NCBI GenBank assembly: GCA_963377175.1
Contig: CAUJNA010000569.1
Location: 476,884-540,883, forward strand
Source of the DNA: Effrenium voratum
Lineage: Eukaryota; Sar; Dinophyceae; Suessiales; Symbiodiniaceae
Length of the DNA: 64,000 nucleotides
Reading direction: 5' to 3'
Shown here: positions 35,807-45,969 of the stretch, one piece after another
Layout of the letters: each line of letters begins with the position of its first letter
How positions within the stretch are numbered: the first letter of the stretch is position 1
Translations under genes and position numbers: made by a program
The notes under the pieces: model-generated
The model's database searches: none
Told to the model about the DNA's origin: nothing
The model's input: the letters and a program-made list of their open reading frames with translations, nothing else

Positions 35807-36994
35807 CTCAGGATAGAACAAATGTGTGGTACATGCATGCATGAGTCATGAGTGCCTTGTTTGCCTGTCATGCGTGCATGCATGCATGCATGTCATGCAT
35901 GGATGGCATGTGTGGCGCAGCATTGACACGATGCTGCATGTAATCAAAGGTCCCTACCGCAGCTTTCCGTTCGCCATCATGCACACCCTGCACACATTAC
36001 ATGTGAACAACACTCATGCATGCATGGTGTCAGGTCCTCGGGAGTGCCCAAGTCGTGCTTTGACGCAACACCGGCCTGACAAGCATAGCAGACTATGAAG
36101 CACCCGCGGGCACAGCATGCATAGACACTAGCTCACACACGCATGTCCCTGGCATCATGTTCCTCATCGTGCTGCGGAGTTTGAACTCACACAGCACGCA
36201 TGACATCAAGGAACACAGTCCTCAACTTTCTTCTCCGCGCTAGAGCCCACGTCCTGCGCCGCACAGCTGCAACATATGATAACATCATGAAACATGGAAC
36301 GCAGTCCGTCTTTACGTATCCAGCAAAACCTGTGTCCTCTCGGCTCATCAGGCTACACTTGCAAAACCCTACACTAATGGTCCTTGCCAGCGCTAGTAGC
36401 AGCATGAGCAGGCTCCTGAGAAAATGGAAGGGTCGTAGTCACAAATGATCAAACATTAACAACTCAAACTTAACAAGCCCTGCGTCTTTCAAACCGACTC
36501 CACCCTGTTGGTTTCCACCCTTAAGAGAGCTTAGGGGTAACAACGACACGGGCATATGCAAAAGCACATGCTGCATGCGGATTGCTTTATAATTGTTCAC
36601 ACCAGCGCCATGCATGAACACGCACAGCAGTCCTTGCCCGCGCCCTTCCCAGGCTCTTCTACACGTGCCTCATTGTCGCCAACAACAAAGGTGAAACACG
36701 GTCAGAAACAGTACAGCAGCCACCCCAAGACATGCAGCCGCGGTCCTTTGGCGTTGCAGGCACACCACAGCACAAGTCCTGCAGGCAGCCGGCCATCAGT
36801 CAGTGCAAGAAAATCACACATTGTCCTTAGAATCAGATTCACCCCAGGGCTTCGGCACAGTGCCCGGCAAGAAGGCACCCTTTGACTGCGCTTCATGAAA
36901 TTGACCTCGCGCACATGTCAGCCATGTGTTGGCACGACACACATGCATGCATGGTAAGTGCATGTATAGCGAGCCTGCAGCTCAGCCCGAGTCA

Positions 36995-37195
36995 TTACGT
37001 TGCAGCTCCCGAATTCGGTTCATCTTCTCCTGGCGAAAGAGGCCACTTGCTGGTTTGACAGCACCCACAGAAACCATCACGTTGCAAGTCCTGGATTTGG
37101 CGATCCAGCTCCACACGGTCCATGCTTGCAGTCGTGTTGGCCCGCATCAAACCTAGACCGTCACCTAAGGTGCTAGACGACATCTGAGCACGCCT
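36995..37195 (-). CDS. probable exon(s), coiled
   Basis: The minus strand reads R-A-Q-M-S-S-S-T-L-G-D-G-L-G-L-M-R-A-N-T, then D-R-V-E-L-D-R-Q-I-Q-D-L-Q-R-D, a short coil. A GT donor after D-L-Q-R-D-G followed by a CGCCAG acceptor is possible near 37065-37030. It lies 150 bp after the last resolved exon of the methyltransferase-like gene and is a candidate continuation of it. Confidence 0.45.
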   Translation of the reverse strand, partial: RRAQMSSSTLGDGLGLMRANTTASMDRVELDRQIQDLQRDGFCGCCQTSKWPLSPGEDEPNSGAAT

Positions 37196-37339
37196 AGCCC
37201 AAACCACCAGCTGGTAGCCAATAGTTGCACATGTCACACAACAACTCACGTGTCAGGGGATCAACAATTTCTCAAGTAGAGAAATGAGCAGATTTTTTTT
37301 GGCGCCCGTTTGCCATTTTTTGCGGACATTGCATGGTTA

Positions 37340-38813
37340 ATTAGCATTTGGCGACATTGCAGCGTATTCTTGCCACACAGGCTCGCTGACCTGAACCAAG
37401 TCGCGGAGTTGCTGGTGGAATTGCATCATCGAATTTTCCCAAGAGGCTGGGACAGTGGTGCGAGGGTGACTCATCAAGTAATCAAACACTTGCAGCATGC
37501 GAGCATCTTCCCAAGGATCGTTCAAGGGAAGAGCATCGAAGATCTCCTTGTCTGAGAGCCCAGCATCCACAGCAGGCTTGGACCTGGGAGGGAGACAACA
37601 GGGCAACCAGGCAAAGACATGCACACTATATGACCGGCCTTAATGGATAAATCACTTCCTTATCATCGGCGAGCCATAATTGAAGGAGCTTCTCGCCGAA
37701 CTTCGGAGGATAAGCCCTGACAATTTAGGCGAGGCAAGCATAGCGGCGGTAGATTTCCGGGGGCCAGGCTGCGTGCTTTTGAGGGCACGGGTGCCAGTCC
37801 ATTTCTTCCCTTTCCGGCCTTGCACGAAGCAATAGCACGCAACAAGCCAGGCACACACTGAAACAACTCACAAGTTGAACTGGGACTGGCACATGCAGTT
37901 TTCACGGTGGTCAGCTCAGCACGTTTGGCTTTGGTCAATTTGCCAGCATCCAGCCCAGCAATTGACGGCCAGGTAGATCTGCATGTAAGCCGCTTTGGCG
38001 ACCCGCATCCGTACAATTGCATCCACCATGAGGTTTTATACACCTAGGCTGCAACGGCCAAGCAAAAGCTAGACACCGCAAGGCAGAAGTGACCGAACTC
38101 CAATGGTATGTTGTTGGTAAGTGTTTCACTGCGCAACTGAGCCCTGGCACATGCGCCACACAGTTCTCAAGCCATTGCCACCTCTGCGAAGAGAAGAAAA
38201 GCGATTGGGAAGGCTGCTCCACCACAAACAGCGCCCTGACTGCCATTGTGCAAACGCACAACAGCACCAACCTTGGATAGGGTTCCAGAACAAAGTTTGA
38301 ACTGTGACGGTTGGTTTCATTTCAAGGCTACTGAATTCAAGCAGGAAGCCGGGCGCACATGACGTTTCCGCTGGTCACGGAACTGTGCCCCGCCCCACAC
38401 CAGTTCAAAGCATTTCGCATGCTCGTGCCACGTGCAGGGAGCCCCCAACTTGAGCAGTCAGGTGCCATAAGCACTATGGCATATGGAGCAGCCATCAAAC
38501 AGCCAAAGGCTGCCAGCCTGATCCAGTATGTTGCGTTTTCAAGCATTGCAAACACATGTGCGCACAAACTACAAGTATAATGCTGAGGTTCTCGCACAAA
38601 GCCAATTGGGCTGTTGACATCATGGCTTTCGGATATCTTTATATCAAGTCTGCCAGTGCGGAACCCTCTCCTCTTCCTGAGTGCAGCTTTGTAGTAATGA
38701 GTGAAGTTTGTCATTGCGCCAAGGTGCCACTCTCTGTGGGCAGCACCTTGCCCCGAAAATAATTCCAGGAATTGCCATTCGTTGTTGGGATCCCAGGTGA
38801 AGCGAGAGTTCCA
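37340..38813 (-). CDS. cytosine-C5 methyltransferase-like protein, eight exons
   Basis: Exons on the minus strand: 38813-38720, 38665-38596, 38517-38350, 38271-38130, 38043-37872, 37818-37770, 37716-37639 and 37583 to about 37340. They join in frame at all seven junctions. Visible C5-methyltransferase marks are motif I F-L-E-L-F-S-G-Q-G (38771-38745), motif IV A-P-D-C-S-S-W-G with the catalytic-type Cys (about 38465-38442), motif VI V-V-E-Q-P (about 38225) and a motif VIII-like P-K-R-L-T (about 37985). The C-terminal exons add W-T-G-T-R-A-L-K-S-T-Q and an acidic helical segment (last exon includes D-P-W-E-D-A-R-M-L-Q). The P-D-C-S-S-W form replaces the usual P-P-C-Q; I recall it from expanded dinoflagellate proteins, so DNA methylation activity is not assured. 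The 5' start is unresolved; an acceptor precedes 38813, so more exons should lie to the right. The gene is apparently intact where resolved. Confidence 0.75.
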
Positions 38814-38879
38814 CTGCATAAGTAGAACCTTAGGCATGCGTGAGCAGCTTGCCAGCACATTTCACACCTGTGAGAGTGG

Positions 38880-39215
38880 CGTCCATGAGGGGGGACAAAC
38901 TGACCACATGCATGACAAATAGACCGCACGCACATGTGTGACCACATGCCATGTGAACACACATGTGTGATTGCATGAGTGGGCACATGTGTGTCCGCGT
39001 GAGTGACCAACTTGCATGTGTGATCACGTGGGTAACCGCATGACCACATGAGTGACCAATTTGCACACATGACCGCATGAGTGACCACATACATGAGTGA
39101 CCACATACATGAATGGGTGACCACAAAAGTAACCGCATGAGTGACCAACTGCATGCGTGACCACATGAGTGACATGTGTGACCACGTGAGTGACCGACTT
39201 GCACACCTGGGTGAA
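38880..39215. repeat. minisatellite GTGACCACATGA
   Basis: Some 20 imperfect copies of a 12-13 bp GTGACC(A/G)CATGA unit with ACTTGCA interruptions. It lies directly upstream (minus strand) of the first resolved methyltransferase-like exon, so probably in the preceding intron. Confidence 0.85.
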
Positions 39216-39389
39216 TAGATTCCTGAGCCATCAAGAAGAGCACTGAGGCCCGCGCAATGGCAATCAAGACCTGCGCAATTAATGGAAATGGCGCAGGCCA
39301 ACACAAGACAACACCACGCCATAAGGGGCATGCTTCACAGACACCGACAAACCAAGCAAAAACAATAGTATCATGCATGATACTTTGCG

Positions 39390-39560
39390 AAATGTTCGTA
39401 GTACTTGGCGCATGTCAAACATGCACCGTCACTTGATATTGCTTGGCCTGCCTTAGGCGCGTGGCAGTCGATGAGGGCACGCATCAACGATCCACACTCG
39501 TGCATGACCATGGCTATGAGAGCCCCAAAATTAGTTGATAGGAAACTTGGAAAGCCACAA
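39390..39560 (-). CDS. possible exon
   Basis: The minus strand reads F-L-S-T-N-F-G-A-L-I-A-M-V-M-H-E-C, then A-L-I-D-C-H-A-P-K-A-G-Q-A and C-L-T-C-A-K-Y-Y-E-H-F. It is protein-like and not repetitive. It could be an upstream exon of the methyltransferase-like gene, but no junction was resolved. Confidence 0.35.
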
Positions 39561-39889
39561 TGAACTATCTTGCATGCGTTTAACAAACATGCGTGTCGGT
39601 CATGCGTCATGTCAGCTACACGAGCCAAAGTCATTCTCGAACATCAAGGATACACACGATCAAACTCAATTTGACCTTGCAGTGATCATGAGTGCCACCA
39701 AGCCAATGCGTTGCCAGCCTTGCTGAAGTGCGCCGATCGCCCACATGGGACATGGTACCTGCAAAAAGCTTCGATCACACAGTGCGTCATGAGAAAGCAG
39801 ACATGGCAAGTGCAATCAAAACATGTGTGGACTTGCCACTGATCGATCTTTTTTTCTGCCCATCACAGTTCTGGTCGATCAGCAGCCGC

Positions 39890-40225
39890 AGCGACGCGTG
39901 GCCTGCAGGACAGTAGCAATGGAACCATGCATGCATCAAGACCAATCACTCACAATCGACTGCACACATGTGCGCACACACTGCAAACACACACGCAGCA
40001 CCTGGTGGCTAGCGGGTGTACTGCTTGGCCTGCAGGACAGTGACTGCATGCACACTCTCACACACACACACACACGCTACAAACCCACATGCATTGCCTG
40101 ATGGCTAGCAAGTGCGTTGCTTTGCCTGCAGGCCAGTGACTCACACACACACACACACGCGTTGCAAACACATGCGCGTTGCCTGGCGGTTAAAAGGCGC
40201 CACGCGTGGCCTGCAGGACAGTGAC
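39890..40225. repeat. tandem repeat with TGGCCTGCAGGACAGTGAC, about 85-125 bp spacing
   Basis: Four copies of the GGCCTGCAGG phrase (39900, 40027, about 40123, 40208), each followed by CAGT and most by CACACACACAC, then CAAAC-CACATGC and (C/T)TGG-GGCTAGC. Likely intronic. Confidence 0.8.
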
Positions 40226-40484
40226 CAGCAGTGGAACCATGTTGCAAGATCCAAACGACAGTACATGCGTTGGGTCCGTAGCTTGGCGGCTACCAGCCTC
40301 GAGGACAGATCAGCATGCAACAACAGTTCACACATGTGCGTAAGCAATGACTATCACACTGTATACATATGCATGCGCACACACATGCACACGCAAATGG
40401 CCCGAGCCTTTCCATGTGCATGAGCACATCCATGCCGGGTAAATCGGCGGTGGGGGAGGTGTTGGAGGCCGTGCCGGCATGGGA

Positions 40485-40605
40485 GGTCCTTCTGCTGGTC
40501 CATCTTCTGCTGGTCCATGTTCTGCTCGTCCATCTTCTGCTCGTCCATCTTCTGCTCGTCCATCTGCTCATCCACCTTCTGCTGCCCCGCTGCCGACACC
40601 CGGTC
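40485..40605 (-). CDS. exon with 15-bp coding repeat (M-D-E-Q-K)
   Basis: After a minus-strand TTCAG acceptor at 40606, the exon reads D-R-V-S-A-A-G-Q-Q-K-V-D-E-Q, then five to six copies of M-D-(E/Q)-Q-(K/N) from a 15-bp unit. Because 15 is divisible by 3, each frame is itself periodic; one alternative frame runs into a Pro-rich stretch (P-P-T-P-P-P-P-P). The exon starts in phase with the exon at 40667-40779, giving A-N then D-R-V at the join. Confidence 0.5.
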
Positions 40606-40666
40606 CTGAATAGGGAGGAATCTAGCTAGACACCCCCCAAGGTCTGACACACGCATGCATTTGAAC

Positions 40667-40779
40667 ATTAGCCACCAAGCACGGCGCCAGCTCTTGCCGC
40701 ATCCCAATCAGCTCATCCAGCTCCTCCCGCAATTGCAGGAGCTGCTCAGTCTGCATATCCTTAGGCCGATCCCCGTCTC
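40667..40779 (-). CDS. coiled-coil exon
   Basis: Minus-strand exon between a CTCAAG acceptor (40780) followed by G and a GT donor (40666-40665). It reads D-G-D-R-P-K-D-M-Q-T, then Q-L-L-Q-L-R-E-E-L-D-E-L-I-G-M-R-Q-E-L, a short coil. It splices in phase 0 to the repeat-bearing exon at 40485-40605 over an intron of about 60 bp. Confidence 0.6.
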
Positions 40780-41129
40780 CTTGAGACACGGCACGCAAAC
40801 ATACATCCATGATTGTCCACGCACGCATGCTGCCACGCCCGGTCCTGCTGGGGTTGCAGGGGCTGAGACTTTCTCACCACTCATGCATGGGCTGTCACCT
40901 GCCATGACCAATTGTTATCAACCCGCCATGTGTTGCTGATGCGCCTTCGCAGGCTGGTCGAGGAGGAGGCGTTGCAGCCTCAGCACCTGAGCAGGGCAAA
41001 CATGGGCAGGCTCATGCATGGGTGTGGATACAAGCGCACGACTGGGCACTGACTCAAGGTCGGCTTCCTCGCCTTCAATCTCTCACCCATGTCACATGCC
41101 CATGCGCACACATGCATTCATGCATGGCA

Positions 41130-41625
41130 TCAACTGATCACTCACTCATGCATGGTTGTCCCTGCACGCGAGTGCACATGCATGCACGCATGCATGCATG
41201 CATGAATTGACAAACACGCATGACGATCCTTGCTCTCACGCACTCATGCTGGTTTAGTCTTGCAGCATGCATGCATGAAAAGGCACATGCATGCATGAGT
41301 GGAATGCATGCGTGAACAACAATGCGTGAGATGGCATGTGTGCATGAATGGAATTGCATGCGTGAACAACAATGCGTGAGATGGCATGCGTGCATGAGTG
41401 GAATTGCATGCGTGAACAACAATGCGTGCACAACAATGCGTGAGATGGCATGCGTGCATGAGTGGAATTGCGCGCGTGAACATGCAACAATGCGTGAGAT
41501 GGCATGCGTGCATGAGTGGAATGGTGAACATGAATGAAATGGCATGCGTGCGTGAGTGGAATGGTGAACATGAATGAACACTATGCTTGAAATTGCATGC
41601 ATGTATGAGTGAAATTGGCATGCGT
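41130..41625. repeat. minisatellite, unit about 50-60 bp, GCATGCGTG-based
   Basis: Five to six copies of AATGCGTGAGATGGCATGCGTGCATGAGTGGAATTGCATGCGTGAACAAC with internal duplications. Open frames are repeat artefacts (H-A-I-S-R-I-V on minus). Confidence 0.9.
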
Positions 41626-41689
41626 GAATGTAATGGGCTGACTACCATGCCTGTGCCAGGCGGCGATGGCATCGATGTTGCAGCCGCAT

Positions 41690-41800
41690 CACCTGGCCAA
41701 GGCATGTGGCTGTGGGTAGCCTAGGGCACATGAGATGAGTTCAAGGCTTGGGGCCGGCTCAGGCAGTGCATGCCTCTCTATCAGATCTCCGTCACCTGCC
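41690..41800 (-). CDS. possible exon
   Basis: The minus strand reads A-G-D-G-D-L-I-E-R-H-A-L-P-E-P-A-P-S-L-E, then L-I-S-C-A-L-G-Y. Non-repetitive and protein-like. A neighbouring stretch near 42000-41950 reads A-D-E-G-S-S-D-E-L-E-S-S-G-D-F. Both are candidates only. Confidence 0.35.
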
Positions 41801-42489
41801 AACACTATAACCCTGCACACACGCATGAGTGCACTCACCCTCACGTGTCGAGAAGCCAGGCCTGCAATGGACTCTTCTTCCTGGGCAAGGGCACCATGCA
41901 TGCGTTGCTTCAAACATGCATGTGTATTACGTCTAGGTGCGAAATCCCCAGAGGACTCAAGTTCATCGCTACTGCTTCCTTCATCGGCGCCTGCGCTTAC
42001 ACATATGTATATCGTACAGGGTCCTGCATGCTTCAGGCCAGGCCTGGGAGGCTCACATCGGCCAAGCCATAGATCCTGCGAATCTCAACGATGCTTGGAC
42101 GATGCGGCCTCCTGCTCGCAAAAGTGCATGAGCATGCTAAGCATGCGTTGGTGTATGCATGTGTGGGATGCGTGCGTGACCCATGCGTGATTGACTGTTA
42201 GCATGCCGAGGTGATTGGCCACCCTGCTGAACAAGCTGATGAGCCGCTTCAGCAGTCTCGCGTGCATTTGCGCCCTGATGCCTGCAGGTGGAAATGACGA
42301 GCCCGCTCCAGCACACGCACACGTACATACGTACATGCAACGCGCACACACACACACGCATCCATATTAAATCACGCGCGCACGCATCAGCAAGTGACAC
42401 ATCATCCTGGATGCAATATTAACAAACTCCGTGCAGAGGCAACGTCAACATGAGCATGAATAAACACTAGCTACCCGAGCACACATGCT

Positions 42490-42930
42490 TACACCGAGCT
42501 GCTGCAAACCTTCTCTGTGCGAGACAAAGCCATGGAGAAGAACTGAAACACCGCGCTGTTGAGCACGCTGGTTGCCGGCCGCATGCCCAAATGCTGGATT
42601 GCGAGCCCAACCTGGTAGTAGCAAACCTTACGTAGGCAAAGGCGCGCGCGCAAAAACGGTAACACGACTGCACGCTTGTCTAACGACATGCAACTGCCAC
42701 ACTGCAAGGCTGGCTTAAGACACGCGTGCCAGATCAGAGCGACACACGTTGCGAAAAGGCAAGCAGCTGCGGTTAATCTTACACCTCTGCGGAAGGCGAA
42801 GAAGCGCGTGCCGGCATCCCAGCAGCTTCACCTCCTCAATCTGCGCCCAGGACGCAGCGAGGGAAGCAGCCTGTTCCAGCATGGCCATGGCTTTAACACG
42901 CACAGCTTCAAGCGTGACACTCATAGAACT
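42490..42930 (-). CDS. possible two exons, unrecognised
   Basis: The minus strand at 42920-42720 reads V-R-V-K-A-M-A-M-L-E-Q-A-A-S-L-A-A, then W-A-Q-I-E-E-V-K-L-L. At about 42640-42490 it reads V-C-Y-Y-Q-V-G-L-A-I-Q-H-L-G-M-R-P, then V-F-Q-F-F-S-M-A-L-S. Both look like coding sequence without repeats; the second may be membrane-associated. No family recognised. Confidence 0.4.
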
Positions 42931-43006
42931 TGTAAGGAGCCAGCAGCCGCAGCCAACAAACACATGCACCACAGACCAATGGTGCATGACCATGCGTGCG
43001 TGACCA

Positions 43007-43061
43007 TGCGTGACCATGAGTGTGCAAATGCGTGGTTGCAGTGCACACTCATGGTCACGCA
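43007..43061. repeat. perfect 20-bp inverted repeat
   Basis: TGCGTGACCATGAGTGTGCA at 43007-43026 is exactly reverse-complementary to 43042-43061, with a 15-bp loop. It lies in a CATGCGTG-rich stretch but is longer than those repeats explain. Confidence 0.9.
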
Positions 43062-43149
43062 TAAAGCCCCTTTCCACAACACAAGACCTCACATGCGTGG
43101 GGGAGGGGGGGGGCGCAAGATCAACGACCCAGGCACCTGGCACATAATT

Positions 43150-43920
43150 AGCGCATGCCCTCTAGCAGTGGAAACATAAACAAGAAACTGCCTGCCTTGA
43201 GGCTTTGACCAAAAATGTTGTTGATGCCCTCGCGGGACACGTAGCCAAGCCACTGCACTCCTAGAAAAGCCCCAGGCCACAACAGCACACACGTTTGACA
43301 CTGTCCTTGCTTGTCTGCCATGGCTGCACAGGCACTATGTACAACGTGAGCCAAAAAGCAATGGATCATGCCAACCAGGCCTACATCGAAAAAAGTGCTC
43401 GAAAAAAACGCTCGTTTTAAAAAACACTCGTTTGGTGGAGTCAAGCCTAAATGCGTACCACCTTCTTTTTTTATATACGAGACCTGGGGTGGTACACATT
43501 TTTCTGGCCCAAGGGTAGCTCCAGGAATGGTCTTCCCAAAAAGTTTACAGTTCATGAACTCAGGAAGTGAGGAAAAGGAAATCGTTGCAAAGAAATCATT
43601 CTTGTTGTCCGCAAGAATGATTTCATGAAATCGCATTGAGTGCGCCGCCCCGCCGCCACTGAAATACACTTCCAGAGTACAAATTAGGTGACAACATCCC
43701 ACTGAGCAGAATGGTGACACCGAATGCTGCCGCAAACTGACATCTAAGCAATGGGAATTGAAACCAGGACATGATCATCTCGATGTTACACTTCATGTCA
43801 TCTGGGTGTCCGAACATGTAGACCATGCAACTAGGTAGAAATGCGGGCAACTGTCGGCAGCACATGAGTACTAAATTCCACGTAGATTGGTTCTGGAACT
43901 GCACACATTCTGCCACGAGC
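43150..43920 (-). CDS. possible exons of a hydrophobic protein, plus dispersed repeat
   Basis: Minus-strand stretches 43350-43180 (I-H-C-F-L-A-H-V-V-H-S, then G-V-Q-W-L-G-Y-V-S-R-E-G-I-N-N) and 43860-43640 (M-I-M-S-W-F-Q-F-P-L-L, A-F-G-V-T-I-L-L-S-G-M) are hydrophobic and protein-like. Bases 43390-43530 between them share words with 27310-27430 and look like a dispersed repeat with poly-A and poly-T stretches. Exon limits are unresolved. Confidence 0.35.
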
Positions 43921-44059
43921 GCGCGGGATTAGATTGCAACGGCACTCGTGATAGCTTGGCGCAAGCACAATGCCAAGCAATATAAATTCATTGGGTTGGC
44001 CCGGCCAGTAATTGTAGAGCACGGCGGCCTTTATCTGGCAATGAAAAACAATGTGCTCT

Positions 44060-45100
44060 GAGGTTCATGCTTCTCCTCACCGAAGAAACCAACCTCTTCG
44101 TCTTGCATTGCTTCATGGTGAACACACTACCATCGCTCGCTGCCGCTTCATCGGCCATTTCATCCTTGTCAACGTTCTCCTACGCCAACTGGTTCCGAAT
44201 TCTCCCGCGCCTCTTTTGCAGTGTCCTGAACATCGTCACGTCGCCTTGTCGGTGGTTGATCTTCTTCACCGGGACCAACGTGGAATACAAACTTGCCGAT
44301 CAACACAAATTCGCACCCGCACTTCGGGGCATCAATTTGGCGCACGATGGCGCGTTCTGCAAGTAAGCGGACGGTCATCTTCCTCAGTGACCGCTGTGCA
44401 TGTTCTTCACTCGGTATCCAAGTTCTTCAGGTCGATGTCGCTCGTCAACTGACATCACTCCCCTTTGAAGATTCCAAGAATGCTGCCGGGTCGTACAAAA
44501 ATGATATTTCATCATGTTTGATTGCGTTCTCGAAGCCAGCTGAAGGGAATAGGCGAGAATGCAACCATCGTCCCCTTCGAGGTCACACCAGCATCGTACG
44601 CCGCAAGGCTGCTAGGAACATGTACACCGACGTCAGAATGACTGAAGCACGCCTTCGTATCAACATTGTTGGCGTCCCTTCGGGGGTGTACTCCGAAAAG
44701 GATGGCCAATCTCGAAGAACTTCCGTCGCCGCCGGGCACGACCGCGGCTGGCTATCCCTTGCAGATGCTGAGTGCATGTGACATGGTACGCGCCGTTGAC
44801 CTGGTCACCCATCCTTGCATTGGTGCGATTGCGCAACGCGTGGGGCGTGCGCAAAGTCGGAATGTCCCGTAGTGGCTCTGACGCGCCACAGTTGAACCCT
44901 CGTCGACTTCAGCTCTCATACAAGCTAATAGCTGATGCCTTCATTGATCTTCACCGCAAGGATTTGATACCTCGTCCTCCTTCTGCCACTGCTTTGGCGC
45001 ATCACCAACTCAATGATTGCGCTGTACCTCTCTTGTGGGTTGATTGTCCTGTCTTCGATCTCTCATCCCCAACATCCCAATGTAGGGGACTTGCGTAGTG
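44060..45100 (+). pseudogene. coding-like plus-strand region, unrecognised
   Basis: Plus-strand frames such as 44290-44366, 44590-44780 (T-D-V-R-M-T-E-A-R-L-R-I-N-I-V-G-V-P) and 44770-44870 look like protein but change frame repeatedly. Overlapping minus-strand frames make the strand uncertain. I do not recognise a family. Confidence 0.3.
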
Positions 45101-45294
45101 CCTTCGAGACATCCCTCTGCGTATAGTCAGACGTCATTATGGCCGAATCACCAAATCCTGGATCCAGAGAATCGGTCGTGCGGCAGGGAACGCTACGGGC
45201 ACACCCGGTCAAGTGCGTGACGGGGAAGATCCTCCGCTTTTCGCTGACAAATCAGGGGTTCCCACGGTTGTGGCAACATTGATGGTGCAGTTCC

Positions 45295-45480
45295 CTGAGG
45301 GTCCGATATTGAAAAACATCAATTGCTATTGGTCCCGATTATATTCTTAAAGACTGATCTGATAACCAATACTGGGTATTGATCAGCTTTTCAATACTGC
45401 AATGAGAATTAAGACCAATACCAGATTGGTCAGGATTGACAAAAATCGATACTATTATTGGTCAGGATTGGTCCTGCAGT
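45295..45480. repeat. AT-rich segment with ATTGGTC(A/C) words
   Basis: Several direct and inverted copies of TTGGTCAGGATTG, ACCAATAC and TATTGGTC in 190 bp, including facing copies near 45375 and 45420. Confidence 0.55.
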
Positions 45481-45969
45481 CTTGGTCTGCATTTCTTATT
45501 TGCTGCCAGCTTTTGGGTTCAAAGCAATATAGAGCTTCAGTTGCTGTTTGTACGTGCTTGAAAGAAAGCATTTTTGTGATCTGTTCAGCCTCCACCTGCA
45601 AGATGCTTGAAAGGAGCTGGCAAAGGTGGAGTTCGAAGACAGCTGGTTATGACAGTTGAGCATAACCAGTTGTCTTTAAAGCTTTTGATTTAGGAATATG
45701 TTCTTCCTGTAAAAACAGACAAGCAAGTAGCAGCAAGGGTATGGCTGCTAATGATTTTTTGTGACGAGATTGGTGGCCACCAGCTCAGGAGAAATTGCTG
45801 CCAGCCAGCTGAAAGCCTGCGTTTTACTGCGCGCAGAGGCCTGCAATGAAGGCCCATACAAGCATGACTTGTGGGCAGGAAGGCAAGCCAGCAAATTTGT
45901 TTGTTCGCTTGCCCATTGGAGGAGGCTTGTGAGAGAGCCTGAAAGGAAAAGGCAGGCGATGTTAAGACA

